Origin: Guyanagaster necrorhizus
Taxonomy: Eukaryota > Basidiomycota > Agaricomycetes > Agaricales > Physalacriaceae
Direction of reading: 5' to 3'
Assembly (NCBI RefSeq): GCF_019112545.1
Contig: NW_025064927.1
Coordinates: 116,286-180,285 of the forward strand
DNA length: 64,000 bases
This document shows positions 35,442-47,229 of this stretch, one piece after another. Positions within the stretch are counted from its first letter, which is position 1; every line of letters starts with the position of its first letter. Below the pieces are notes generated by a model, which worked only from the letters and a program-made list of their open reading frames with translations, had not been told where the DNA came from and did no database searches. A program made the translations under genes and the position numbers.

Positions 35442-36885
35442 GGTGAAACTTCAGAGCCCCGATTAGAGCTAAAGAAAAAGAGGGCTGGGAAAAGACGGTA
35501 ATTGTGAGCCCATGGGACTTTAAAGAATTTATTTCGTGTGAAAACAAAGATCATGGGACGTAGTAAGAGTCACGGCATACTTTTGGCCCTGAGGCGCCCG
35601 CATGTAAATGGAGTTTTTTTAGTAGCTAACCCCATCCAAGTCGAGCGATCAAATTTTGAAATCATAGTTGCGGTGATCGGCGGCCCGGCCTAACAGTGAA
35701 AGAATGATGGCAATTGCATCAAATCATTATTTGTGCCATGAATGCAAAGGTGTACTTGACACTGGAGTATTCACAGTTCTACTGCCTGACTTTATGGCCG
35801 TCTTTTCTCTGATGCTAATGTCTTCCTGGTGTTCACTGGCAGCCCAATAGCAGCCTGCAGATACGGATGTCTAACAAGTTTCAGAGAAGCTGATACCCTC
35901 GATAGAAACCGACGTCTAGACTCATTCTTATCCTGCAGTCTCTTCCTGTCTAGTACCTGCCCCGGTCAATTATCGCTATTATCTATCTGGTCAAGTCGGA
36001 CGTACACAGAAATGTGGCGCGGAACGGAACTTTCTCAAGATTGGACTATGCCAGCTTCGTCTGCTCGGAGACTTCTATACGCAACTTCTCTAATGAAAAG
36101 CTGTGCTTCTTCTTTGTTCCTAGTGATGACTCTATGGGCGTCGGGACCTTATCCATGGACATTCAAAAGAGCATATGCATCCATCACACGGGACCATCCC
36201 ACTGCCAGGGATCGTGATTCAGTTTTTGATCCCGAACCCACGAAGAATCGAGTGGTCACCGGTCGGCGCTTGTTGCTTTGCCCCATCAGATGCAAATTTC
36301 TTAAACTTGTGTAAAATTGCTCCATAGCCTAGTGTTCTTCGGAGTTCGGGCGGGGCTAGGTTTCGAATGCTGAAGTCTCGATATTTTGAGCATCGATGGA
36401 GGCATATTCGAGGCCATCATCCGAGTTCGAGTTCGAACTGCGTCACCATTCGAAGGTGATCAAGGCTGAAAGACATGCGGCATCCCACGGGGTGAATTTT
36501 TATCCGGTGACATGCCTTTCAGGCTCTTAAAGAGTTCACTGACAAGTTGGAACCAAGTCAACTGACATCGACCTCTACTTTCATATATCATCACGACTTA
36601 GGATAGTAGTATGTCTGTTTCTCATACACCGACATACTGACAAAGACAAAGTCCTTATTTCAATGCATTGGAAAGTACGCCAGAAACGAAATCACTTAGT
36701 AAGCTGACAGTGGCACACCGACTGACTGTCGCGGATGTTATAAAGAATATAAAGGCAAGGGCGACCATCAGATATATAAATTTTATGGAGGAAAGACTGT
36801 CGCTGAGCAAAGCGACCGACGCGTCAACTATAGACACCGAGTTGTAACACAGCTGAACTGCCTTTCTTCTCTTCCTTGTCAGTAC
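35442..36885. other. Intergenic, 1.4 kb, nothing firmly recognised
   Basis: Contains only overlapping unsupported ORFs, the longest at plus 35829-36314. No motif, signal peptide plus mature domain, or splice-linked chain was found. A gene of unknown family cannot be excluded. Confidence 0.3.
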
Positions 36886-39453
36886 TCACTCACCATTGCC
36901 ACCGGCAGCATACGTATAAACCTCTACCAATTCACCTCCGAACTGCTCCATTCCCACGATCTTAAACATCTGACCGCTCCCCCATTCGCTACCCTCGCCA
37001 AATTCCCTCTTCCACGCCTTACTCATACCGCCTTCCCAGGCATACAGCTCAACTCTCCAGCCCTTCTTCAGCGCAGTTCGCACTGTACCTAGGAACCCAT
37101 CTTCGTTGAACTGCCCTGCATTGCCATCTCCAGTGGCCAGAATAATCGTGCTTCCGGGCGGGGGCGGACCATCGATCGACGCCAGCGCTTGGTGCAACTT
37201 AAGCTGCAGCAACTCATCAACTCCCTGTTCTCGATAGCGAATCCGTGCGGGAGGCGTATTTCCCTGCGAATTTGGAATAACCAGAGACAACTGGCCAGGC
37301 GGCGAGATGGACAGGCCAGTTGGTCCAAGGCTTCTCAACAAAACCTGCGATAACGCGCCTGCGCTACCCGAACCACTTCCCCCACCACCTTGCTCGCTTT
37401 CAGTTGACGTACTCCCTGAAATCCTCCTCAGATGTTCCATCTTCCTTCCTCCTGTCGGACCTGCGTTCACACTCCCAGATCTCAACCTCGACGGCCTTGA
37501 TGACGCACCCTGACCAATAATGATCCCGGCATTGGGCGCAGAAGCCGGCGTTCCACCGACAACAATGCCAGAACCACCGCTCTGGCTTCGTATGTGCCCG
37601 GACTTTGCCCGCGAATCTGAGTTCTTGTCCGCTCCGTCACCCATGTCAGGTACCCGAGCGAGTGTTCTAACCTCATAACCCAGTTGATTAGCACCTTCTA
37701 AGCGCTGATACAGAGGGGAGGATGCAACGAGCACACGGCGAGATACTGGACGCCCACGTTCAAGTATAAGGGATAGGGCCGAGTGCGAGAGATGTCGACG
37801 GAGCTTAGTTATTGAAGATGTAAGTCGGGCTTGGGGGTGTCGGTTTGGGTAACGTTTCAGGAAACTTAACAATCCTATGAGAATGTTCGAACTATCGATA
37901 CGTAAGTGAAGCACAGTAATGGATGCCGCCAAAACAACTCACTGATCTACAAATACATGAATTAATCGTTCATTGGTTTGTTGGGGTGGAGGTCCCCGCG
38001 TATCAACAAATCCTCCAAGAAGATCTTCGACGCCATCATGATCTATTGGTCCGGGAGAAATGATCTCCGGTGATTCCATTGTCTTTAAGCTCACTTGCTT
38101 CAAGTACTCCCGGTCCTCAGGAAATAACTGGCACAACTTCTTCATCAAACTTTTCATCTGTCTCACACGAGGCACATCATGCTCATCGAAGAGTCTATGC
38201 GTCCCTAACCTCATATCATCCGGTCTCTCAGCAGGGATCCGCAACTGAGGCGTCGATTTGGTGCTTCGCAGACGGCTCTGCCGCTGTCGTCCCCGACGAG
38301 CAGGCGTTCCGGGAGTAGACTTGTAAGCGTTGTCATTAGGATTGCTTGTGGTGCTGTAGTATCGATCATAAGAGGAAGACGACTCGTCCGCGTCCTGATC
38401 TGGATCGTGATCCGCAGTCGTAGTCATTGATTCATTCGGTGTCGCGCTGGTAACGGTGGTAGAAAGAGTGGAAGGCCCTGTGGATTGGGCGCGAGGCGTT
38501 TTCGTTCTCCTGCGACGACGCTTCCGGCGAGGTTCTGCAACAAGTCATATGTGGCTCGACAACAATAGTAATACAAAGCACGCACCTGCTGCAGCGGCCA
38601 GAGACACCAGTCTCCCGTTGTATTGACCAGCGCCTCCTGCGTCACGCTGGGCAGTCAGCTTCTCCCGTTCATCAGCCAAGAAGTCGAGCGTCTCTTGGAA
38701 ACCCAAAGTGGGCATCACTTCCTCCTCATCCGCGTCCTTGGTCATATTGGCACCGTCGCCATCGTTTGTGGATTCCAGATCCAAGTCTGAGCCATCCTCG
38801 ATGTATACGGTCCTAGATTGGGGATCACCTTCGGTGTCCGACGAATAATAGTCCTGTTCATCAGATGCATCTGAATATGGTTTCGCTTCGGAGTCGGTAG
38901 GCGCAAGTGAGCTCGTATGCGGCGAAAGGGTATGCACAGAGCGGTGTGGTGGATACGAGAAGGCAGTAGATTGTGCACTGAGATATTCTGAGTCCATGAC
39001 ATAGTATTCATCGAAATCCTGGTCGGTCTCTGTCGCTGTTTCTTCGAGTTTGAGATAGGATGCTATAGGTTTGTGAGACCATACGGTAGAGCCTTCGGGT
39101 CTGATATCGCTGTCGTACCCGAGTTCTGAATGAGAGTAGTCGGAAGGAGTGATAGAAGATTGTGTTTGCGAGGTGGTCGTCGACGTGGTAAACGAGGACG
39201 GTTGACGTACAGTGGTAACTACATTCATTCTCCTCGGAGGTTGAAGGTAGTTCCACTCGCGGAATACTGTCGTAAAAGCGCCAAGATTAGGCTGTTCTGC
39301 GGAGAAGAGAAGAGGTAATAAGTGAATTAATGTAAGTAATCTAGTCAATTACTACTCACCATCTGAAGTAGGCTCCGAAGGCACGGAATCGTTAGAGAAA
39401 AGACTGATTGGAGTTGGAGAGTTGACACTAGTGTCAGAGCTAGTCTGGAACAT
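36886..39453 (-). CDS. NYN-domain (MARF1/limkain-like) putative ribonuclease
   Basis: Four exons (39453-39360, 39296-38586, 38534-37943, 37891-36886) give 800 residues. The first about 400 residues are Ser/Thr/Asp-rich and probably disordered. The NYN domain is split by the last intron: LIHVFVDHSNILIGLL, then RVLVASSPLYQRLEGANQLG and YEVRTLARV. After a low-complexity insert come EQGVDELLQLKLHQAL and TIILATGDGNAGQFNEDGFL, then GWRVELYAWEGGMSKAWKRE. The acidic residues in VDHSN, GVDELL and GDGN are the expected metal-binding set of NYN/PIN-fold nucleases. The insert (about 120 residues, rich in Gly and Ser) between the two halves is notable. RNA processing or decay is inferred from the fold. 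Confidence 0.75.
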
Positions 39454-39754
39454 TATACGAGTGGTATAAGAAGTTAATAATACAAGGAAATGAGGAAGAT
39501 ATAGTGAAAGTAAGAGGAAAACCGTGTAATACTGACCACGAGACAACCACGAGGCGATTGTCTTTGGTTTCAAATAGGTATAAAGCACCGGTCCGATATC
39601 CGGTATCAAACTTCTTGATCCTGTTTCGACGACGACACGTAGGGCACCTTGCCACGCCTGAGTCTTTTGATCCTATGGTTGCCTTGTCGATGACAATCGA
39701 TCGGAGCAACATGATTGGTGCATGTATATCCATTGATAAAAAATTATTACAATT

Positions 39755-42700
39755 TCATACCGGTGATCTCATTTGCAGGGTGTTGGTCCTTGACCCCATT
39801 TCAACACCAGACTTCATAAGCATCGTGCTTACCCCATGAACATGATATTGCTCTCCCACGATTTCCTTTACAGCCACCATCAACCTATCCAACCTCGACA
39901 CAATGCCAAAAGCCGTCGACACCCCTACCGAAAACATCCTGACCGCTACAACTCAGTTCCAATCAGTTTAGATCAACACGAGACTCACAGGTACTGCTCG
40001 TTTTGCAGGGTCTCCATTGTAAGCGTTCTCGGCAAGCCAAAGTCCTCTTCAGCTTCTTTGTGTATTACACTGAAGCCGTGGAACTTCAGCATGAACCGAT
40101 CTAATAACGGACAGGGCGTAATCTGGGGCAAAGGCTCTCCTGTACAGAGCGACGTAGCTATCATGCCTATATCATCACATTATAAGACAGTGTAACAACG
40201 ATACTCGAGGGAACGCACTAATAACAGCTAACACGTCGCCCTGGAAATTGGGGTCCAGGAACCGTGTCCGAGCCAAGAACGCCCGTGTCCAGGCAGGATC
40301 CATGTGCGAAATGACCGACATTAGATGCGAAAGGCAGTAAGCAGTCTGTCTACAGACCTGAGAGTCAACTGAAAGCCAACATACAAAACCTTATGGGCTT
40401 ACAGTTGTAACTCCAGAATCTTGTGATACCTCTGCGCCGGCCACCGGCCCCTCAAAGAATACTAAGCGACATCGATAAGGATTGCCTTAATTTTGAGCAT
40501 GTACACGTACTTCATAGATGACGTTGGTCTTTAGAACAGCTGATCTGTTTAACTTGCTCCGGATAGCAATCAAGCTCGTTATAACCTGTTGGCTATCTGC
40601 ATATCTCCGTGTACTGGCATAGGAGACTATACAGCAATAGATAGCTCCGAGTTCCGAAGAAGTCGTCGCCAGTGTCGTCCGCTGGTACCGGCGGATGGTC
40701 GTTGATGGAGGAAGAAAGGAAAACAAGCTATGGACATTAGAAGACCTCGTCTCATGCAAGAAAAGAAGACTTACAAGGCCGCTGTAACGCCGGCTGTAAC
40801 GAGCACAAATCGGCGCTAAAATTTGCAATGAAACAAAGCGTATTAAAGGAACAAGAAATCAAAACAAACCCATGCAACATTAATACCGTATCCAGGATTG
40901 GCAGGAAGTAAGAGAACTGTATCTTGGTACGAATATCCCACGACCTATCACCAAGGTCAAAACAAGGCTGTCAACAAAGCTGCACGGCTGCGTACCAACA
41001 TCGTAGTAACAAAGAAGATGATATTCGTCATTGGCGGGACGGGCCAATACAGCCTCGCGTAGAAGAAGAAAGGAAAACAAAATCCTAGTACTGCGGCCAG
41101 CCCGTAGGCATTACCATGCCCGTTACCAGTCGATATGTACCTGATAGATCGGCATCCATATGCAAACAGCCTGTGACTGACTTACCAGATAACGGCCCCT
41201 GCTAATCCACCAAAGAAAGTACTGATTATACGCGCAACCAGGCCAAATGTTGTATCTCCTCTGAAGCGTGCCAGGGTTACCTGCCCCATGATACTGGAGA
41301 AACAATCAGAGCGAGATGGACGGTTCAGGCAAAATCACATACACCCCCCAGACAAATCTGTTAGCTAGAAGGCCATTTGTCAGATAGGTCGTAGAATAGA
41401 TGAAAGAGCCCTACAATAAGCAAATTGCGCAGAAGAAGTCAAGAACCCCGGTAAACATAAAATAACTGCGAGATCCCATCAGTATATGCGCCTGTGAGAT
41501 CAATTTCATACAACTCACTCGTAAAAATACCAGCCTTTATGGCATAGAGTACATTTCCGCCTCCCAGACCCGTTACAAACCCATAAATCTTATTGATCGC
41601 CCATTCAAAAGCATTATGAGGCGGTAGTCGATCGGGATCCCGCTTCCGCGCTATACCAAGGTCATTCATGATAGCCGGCTCCAGTCCTTGCACGGTTTCA
41701 GGATCTTCTTCATCATCGTGGACATCGGACAAGTTCCAGTTACTCCAGCTGAAGATTTTCTGAACGGGTGTCCAGATACGATTTTCCGGGCGCGCTTTTT
41801 CAAGGCGGATAATTTCGTCGAGCTACATCCGTTCACAAACGATAAGCGGGATGTATACAGTGAGATATTCACTCACCATTTCTACTATTTGCGTCGAAAA
41901 TCGCATTAAATGATACTGATACACATAACAGTGGAACAAGTATCGATGCGAGGGTACCTCTTGCTCCCCATTCCCTTCAAAGACAGGACGGAATGGTTCT
42001 AGAACCGCATGCCTTTTTTTCGACTGGTACAACTCAAGAGACGCGCCCAGAGAGTCTCTCAATTGTTGAAGCTCTTCTAGTTTCACTTCCTTTCTTCTTT
42101 TCTTCTCACTCTTGCCGACCCAGAACGCCAATCGACCCCGGCGCACGGTGCCCAGCCAATCAGACACTGCTGTCACGGCTCCCCGACACCCATCAAGTAA
42201 CTCATCCGCGCTTTGCAAAAGCAGTTCAGTCGTTCGCTGGGTGTAGGCATCGGTTGCAGGATCGTGAAATAAGGTCGCTTCAAGGTCCATGTACCTGTGA
42301 GATTCGAATACTCCTACAGCTTGCTCATTCTTCTGTACCCTGGGCAGCGTAAGATGTAGAAGTGAGTCGCGCAGCAAATTATGGAAACCGTGATGATGGT
42401 GATGATGGGAGCGAGAACGAGAGTGTGTTCTGCTAGGATCGGGACTTCGTCGAGTGAAAATAGACCCTGTGGGTGTTCCGGGTTCTGTAATCGGCTCCGC
42501 ACCATCTTCTGTATCTGTTTCGCGACTGCCTCGTTCAGGCGATGATTGTCTCGATGGACGCACGGGTGTCATAGTCCCGGGAGTACCAGGCCGGGATGGG
42601 CCTGGCGTTGCTGGAAATCTTTCTCGCATTGGGTCGATTAAAGAGAAGTAGATGGTAAGTCCATTAGCTCGGACCGCCATCCGTCTCGCGATGGCCTGTA

Positions 42701-43887
42701 AGGCCTTGAAATCGGTGGGAGCAAACCGAGCATAAATGAGATCACTGGGGAGCAGACGGGCAGATACGGCGAGGGGAATTAGACCGCCTTCAGCTTGGTT
42801 GACGGCAGCTTTAATAGACTGTGATGCAGACGCGAACTCTGGGGAATTAGGAGGAAGATCCTTTAGCGAACGGTGAAGTTCCAGTGATTTGATCAGGGGG
42901 GTAAGGACACCTTGCAGACGGGTTGTGAATTGGGCGGATACCGTCTGTGGAAACACGACGATGGATGTGAGCAACGCAATGCAAGAGTGGAAGGCCAATG
43001 GGATAAGGACGGCTTGGCCAATCTACACAGGATTGATAATTGCAGTCAGCTCGCAAAGTGACTAAACGGACGGACTTACTCGGTAATAGGGGTATGGAAA
43101 CAGAACGCTGGTGGTCAGGGTGATATCAAGGCATATGCAGGAGAGGATGCATGCAAAGAGGTAAGGACCCGGACCTTGACGTACACGGATATAGAGGAAG
43201 AATACACTGCCGAAGAAGATAAAAACGGCAATAATGACGGTAGGAGCAGCTTCGATATACTGCCCTGTAACCGCACTTGCAAATGTAGCATTCGGAATGA
43301 TCTTAGCGCGAGCTAAGCTTGCTAGCTTGATACCAAGACATGACCAGCTGTAAATATTATGGTCAGGGGAAAGAAGATAGATGGCAAAGCTTACGCCCAG
43401 GATGTTGAAACTAAAGTGATGATTAGTATCTCCCGTTCGAGGACGGCCATGAATGGGTCACTGGGAGGCGACATGAAAGCAGCTGAGTGCGCGATAAGTT
43501 AATGCATGATGCCAGAAGGAAGAACTTGCAGATGAGGATGAGAAAGTTGGCCTGGAAGGAATTCAGAGACATGCTAGAAAGGAGATATGAACAACTTACT
43601 TGTCCCATGAATCTTTCCACCGCCGGAAGAACGAACAGAACCGTTGAGATCCATGCAGCTACTGCACATCGAATTACAGGCTTGACTTTGGGCCAGTTCC
43701 AATTGGCCGGAATCCATTGCAGATTGGAAGGTAGATTGAACTCGAACTGCTTCTTTTCCTGCTTCTTCTCGACTGGCGCTTTTTCCAAACATGAAGGTGA
43801 AGAATCGGCCTCGCCTAGGTGTTCTGGCTCAATTTTTATCCGTAGGTCTCTGCCTCTTGAACGGGGCATGTCCGTAGGCGACTCCAT
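39755..43887 (-). CDS. BRE4/ArAE_2-type multi-pass membrane protein (FUSC-like)
   Basis: A long multi-exon gene starting MESPTDMPRSRGRDLRIKIE (ATG at 43887). An N-terminal basic tail is followed by membrane segments (WPKVKPVIRCAVAAWISTVL, SPPSDPFMAVLEREILI with ITLVSTSWAWSCLGIK, ASAVTGQYIEAAPTVIIAVF). Next is a long soluble region with TIYFSLIDPMRERFP, a His-rich run (SRSHHHHHHGFHNLL) and LEPFRPVFEGNGEQEVPSHR. A second membrane half follows, and the C-terminal region runs LMVAVKEIVGEQYHVHG to a stop at 39755. This architecture matches fungal proteins related to yeast BRE4 (brefeldin A sensitivity) and plant ArAE/ALMT-like exporters. Transport substrate is unknown. Exon borders in 39.9-41.5 kb were not all resolved. 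The last residues after VHG may be read-through of an intron. Confidence 0.7.
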
Positions 43888-44240
43888 AAGACGGAAAGGA
43901 GGTACTTCGGAGGACAGCTAGCTGGTTGTAAATGGATCAAGGATACCTTGTCATAGCAAAATGAGGATGGACGTCGATAGGAAGGAAGTGGAAAACCGGA
44001 CATGATCGTTCCGATGATTCATTGTGGGGGAACTAAAATTGGAAATGCATTTCCAAAAATGTACGCCTCATGATAGTAGTAGTCTCCTCCATATCCCAAC
44101 CAATTATCGTGGAAAGAGACTTATCACGACAGACTCGTAGAAGAAATGTTTCCCAGTTGAAACGCGTACTGCCAATAACCTTGACGTTATTTGTCGAGAG
44201 CTAACCCACAAATCACCGCGTCAAATATAATACATGCATT
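43888..44240. other. Intergenic spacer
   Basis: About 350 bp upstream of the BRE4-like gene and downstream of the GDT1-like gene. No ORF or motif of note. Confidence 0.4.
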
Positions 44241-45158
44241 CTATTGCTCAGAATGCAACAGTGTATCTGTAGGCATAAATAAGGATTCATATAGGTAAAT
44301 GACACCGAACAGTAGGAACAGACACGCCCCGCCGAGCGTAACTGCATAGCACCATTAAGCCAAGAAACGCAATGAAAGAGATCCACATACTGTGCTTCAC
44401 AGATAATTTATTCGATACGTATCGACCACCAACAACAGCGAGAGCGGTGCAGCAAGAGTGACCGATAACAGTTCCCAAAGCAACAAGCCATACATTCTAT
44501 CAAGAACATATCAGTTCTGCAACGTAGAATGTAAAATGGAACATACATGTGCTGCGCCCAATGCAATCGTCGCAATTTGACTGCGATCTCCCCATTCGCC
44601 AAGGAATGTCAGGGCAAACGCCTGTACGAACACAGGGCCGAGAAAGAAACTGCAGAAATTCCGGGCTCCCTCGACCAGTGCCGACCGTTTTGGCGGCCGT
44701 GACGTGGAGGCCACCCTGCCGCCAGCCTCCATCTCCTCCAAAGGTATTACATGTCCATCTGCAAGCGTCGTGCCCGTCCCATCATGAGCAGCCTCATCGT
44801 CCTCAATCTCCTCCTCAGCTTCCCGCATCTCTTCACTGACCTTCTCGCCTCCCGATTTCATTCTCCTCGCTTCCATAAACATTTTGGTGCCGAATACTAG
44901 AAACAGCACGCCTGCGGCTATTTGTGTCCAGCGTTTTGGGATTAGATGGGGTAAGACGTGGCCCATTGCGGCGGAGAGGATGGACATGACGACGAGGGAG
45001 CCAAATGCACCTGCGAAAACGACGAGCCGTGGATGGCGCATGGCGAGAATAGCAGCAATGAAGAAGGTTTTGTCTCCAATTTCCGAGACGATGATCATGA
45101 CGAAGGATTGGATTGCAACCTGGAGGCATCCTTCTGCTGCGTTGGTGCTCTCCGACAT
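44241..45158 (-). CDS. GDT1: GDT1/TMEM165 family cation (Mn2+/Ca2+):H+ transporter
   Basis: Three exons (first 45158-44547). The signature E-x-G-D-[KR]-[ST] appears twice: SEIGDKTFFIAAILAMRHPR in the first half and LGEWGDRSQIATIALGAAH in the second, the duplicated UPF0016 motif that forms the ion path. Hydrophobic helices flank each. A charged cytosolic loop between halves is rich in Glu and Asp (EEMREAEEEIEDDEAAHD). Exons 2 and 3 supply NVWLVALGTVIGHSCCTALA and TLGGACLFLLFGVIYLYES. Yeast Gdt1 in the Golgi balances Ca2+ and Mn2+ needed for glycosylation. The same role is inferred here from family membership. Confidence 0.92.
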
Positions 45159-45624
45159 GGCAGTAGAGAAAGAAGAGAAGAAGCAGCCTTTTAAGTTTGA
45201 TTGTCCATGAGCAACAGAAAATGCATCAAAATATAAAGCCAACCTCGTCGAAGCTGCAGCTGCGGCTGCGTCTTTACGCAAGTGAAAGAGGCCAGAGCTT
45301 ACCACATGGGGTTAGGGTTACTGATTTTCTACTACCGGGCCAATCGGCAACGTCGTGTTTTCGAGTATTCTACAACTGTTTTCTACCATGCCTACATATT
45401 TTTTTAGGCGTGACATCGGCCCAAAAAAAATTACACAACATCCAGCACACTCCTCGGCGAAGAAACATGAACATTTACTCTTGGCAAAGCCAACGTAGGT
45501 ACCGTAGCTAGTCATGAAAATGGTAACATGTCTCGTCGACAGACAACTGCAGCATCTACATATCCGGAATTTCGTCGGCAGCCAAATTAACGAGTTCAGT
45601 CAACGTGGTTCCTTCTCGTGTGCA
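45159..45624. other. Intergenic spacer between GDT1-like and LSM6 genes
   Basis: About 465 bp, no supported gene. The poly-A-rich run near 45421 may lie in a promoter or transcript end. Confidence 0.35.
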
Positions 45625-46037
45625 TTACAGCACTTCCGCAGCAGAGATATACAGGACTACCAGACAATCAAAAAGCACATCCAGGAAACATGAACAGACA
45701 CTTACCGTTGTTCCCTCGAATAAAAGCATCCCCGTAGCGATTTGTCACGCGTCCGTTAGCGTGCTCCTCCGTCTGCTCCAGTGCAATATTCATGTATCCA
45801 TCTAGACACGACAGAACACCTGCAGTGGGAGAAAATTGATCAGAAATAACACCGCAAGGCCAAGAGATGCGACCCACCGCGGTAATCGACTCCAGATGTT
45901 AGCCGGACAATCACTCGTTTCCCTACGACGCCTTTCAGAAATTCAGTAGGAGATCCGGTGTGAGTCGGTGGTGGTACCGGTGGTGGTGATTGTTCTCCAG
46001 GCGGCGGTGGAGGAGGAGACGACTCTGCACCATCCAT
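45625..46037 (-). CDS. LSM6: U6 snRNA-associated Sm-like protein LSm6
   Basis: Three exons (46037-45878, 45819-45706, 45656-45625) give 101 residues. A Pro-rich N-terminal leader (about 30 residues, SSPPPPPPGEQSPPPVPPP) precedes the Sm fold. Sm motif 1 is KGVVGKRVIVRLTSGVDYRG with VLSCLDGYMNIALEQTEE; Sm motif 2 is YGDAFIRGNNVLYIS. LSm6 is part of the LSm2-8 ring on U6 snRNA and the LSm1-7 ring in mRNA decay. The Pro-rich extension is longer than in yeast and animal LSm6. The alternative is the sister family SmF, but FLKGVVGKRVIVRL and NALEQ-type residues favour LSm6. Confidence 0.9.
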
Positions 46038-46339
46038 TGGATTTGAAGGTCAGAGGGCAAGACAAATATTGTTTGTTGTTTGGTCTTCACCCTGTTATGG
46101 CAATGTTCGGCCCAAGTAAAGATCATGCTCAAAGCGTTCCATCCGCAGCAGGGAGGCACCGGTTCAACAATATTGTATACTATACTAATACCATATTCTG
46201 CATATAAGCAACGGATATCTGAGTCAGGGTGTGAGACAGACCTGAAGACATAGCACGAGGAAACGCATCACCTTTATGGTACAATCTCTCACCCGTTTCT
46301 ATGCGTAGATGCAGCAATTCAGAAACATTCATCAAAGCA

Positions 46340-47224
46340 TAGGTTACAAGTTCCAATGAAGAGATCGAGACGAGTCCATATCAGCACGGTAGACTCGACT
46401 CGAGTCTTCGAGCGCAGGCTGTAGTAGGAAAATCCACGCTGCACAAATGCATTGCCGTCGATAAGCATACCTGCGCCAGACATCTGAGGCATAAGAGAGT
46501 GTATGGAGACGGATTCGCGTTGTACGGGAAAGCAGGGGGATGAAAGACAAATGGAGGATTCGACGCAAAAGCCATAGAAACATTGACATGTAAAAAGCTC
46601 GCGTCATATCAGATCCAGCGTAGGGAACGCCGTGTAGCCAAGGATAAAAAACTTGAGCTGTAGAATTCGGAAAAGAAGTGACGGCTTGGTTGTAAGAAGC
46701 AAGCACAGCAGTGTTGCGCTGACATTCGTAGCGGTAATTTCTGAGCAGAGATATATGCGTCTTTACTGTGAGGCAATGAGTTTTGAAGGGCGCGAGAAGA
46801 CGACTTATCGCCTCCTCGAACCAGAAGTGATGAAGGAATGTCGAACGAGTCGGGCTCGGGAGAGATGATCCTGCGGTTGCTCAGAAGAGGTGTTGCTGGA
46901 GCAGGGGGTTCGACCGCCCGGATGTCTTCTTCCTCGCTTTCGACTTCTATTTCCTCGTCTTCCTCCACGATTTCTGGCTGCAGGTCTTCTTCTCCACCAC
47001 TACCACCTGTTGATAAATGCGCAGTCAAGCTTCCTAGCCTTGCACCATGCCCTTCGACACATTACGGACGGCAACCGTTTATCCTTCTCGAAGATCGCTA
47101 GAAGCTCGTCTAAGTTGGCGCAAGGAATCCCGTTGACATACTTGACACGCTTCACCATAATTCGAGCCATTCGGCGCCAGAGTGTAGAAACGTCAGCAGA
47201 GAGAATCATAAAGGGGATGGCCAA
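46340..47224 (-). CDS. Unassigned multi-exon candidate gene
   Basis: Several consecutive minus-strand segments look coding: NLAIPFMILSADVSTLWRRM and ANLDELLAIFEKDKRLPS near 47.2-47.1 kb, then an acidic run EIVEEDEEIEVESEEEDIRA near 46.95 kb. SFDIPSSLLVRGGDKSSSRA and SKDAYISAQ follow. A hydrophobic segment (AFYMSMFLWLLRRILHLSF) lies near 46.58 kb. I could not join the first two segments in frame by GT-AG splicing, and the start codon is unclear. I recognise no family. A membrane-linked protein with an acidic linker is the most that can be said. Confidence 0.35.
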
Positions 47225-47229
47225 ATTCC

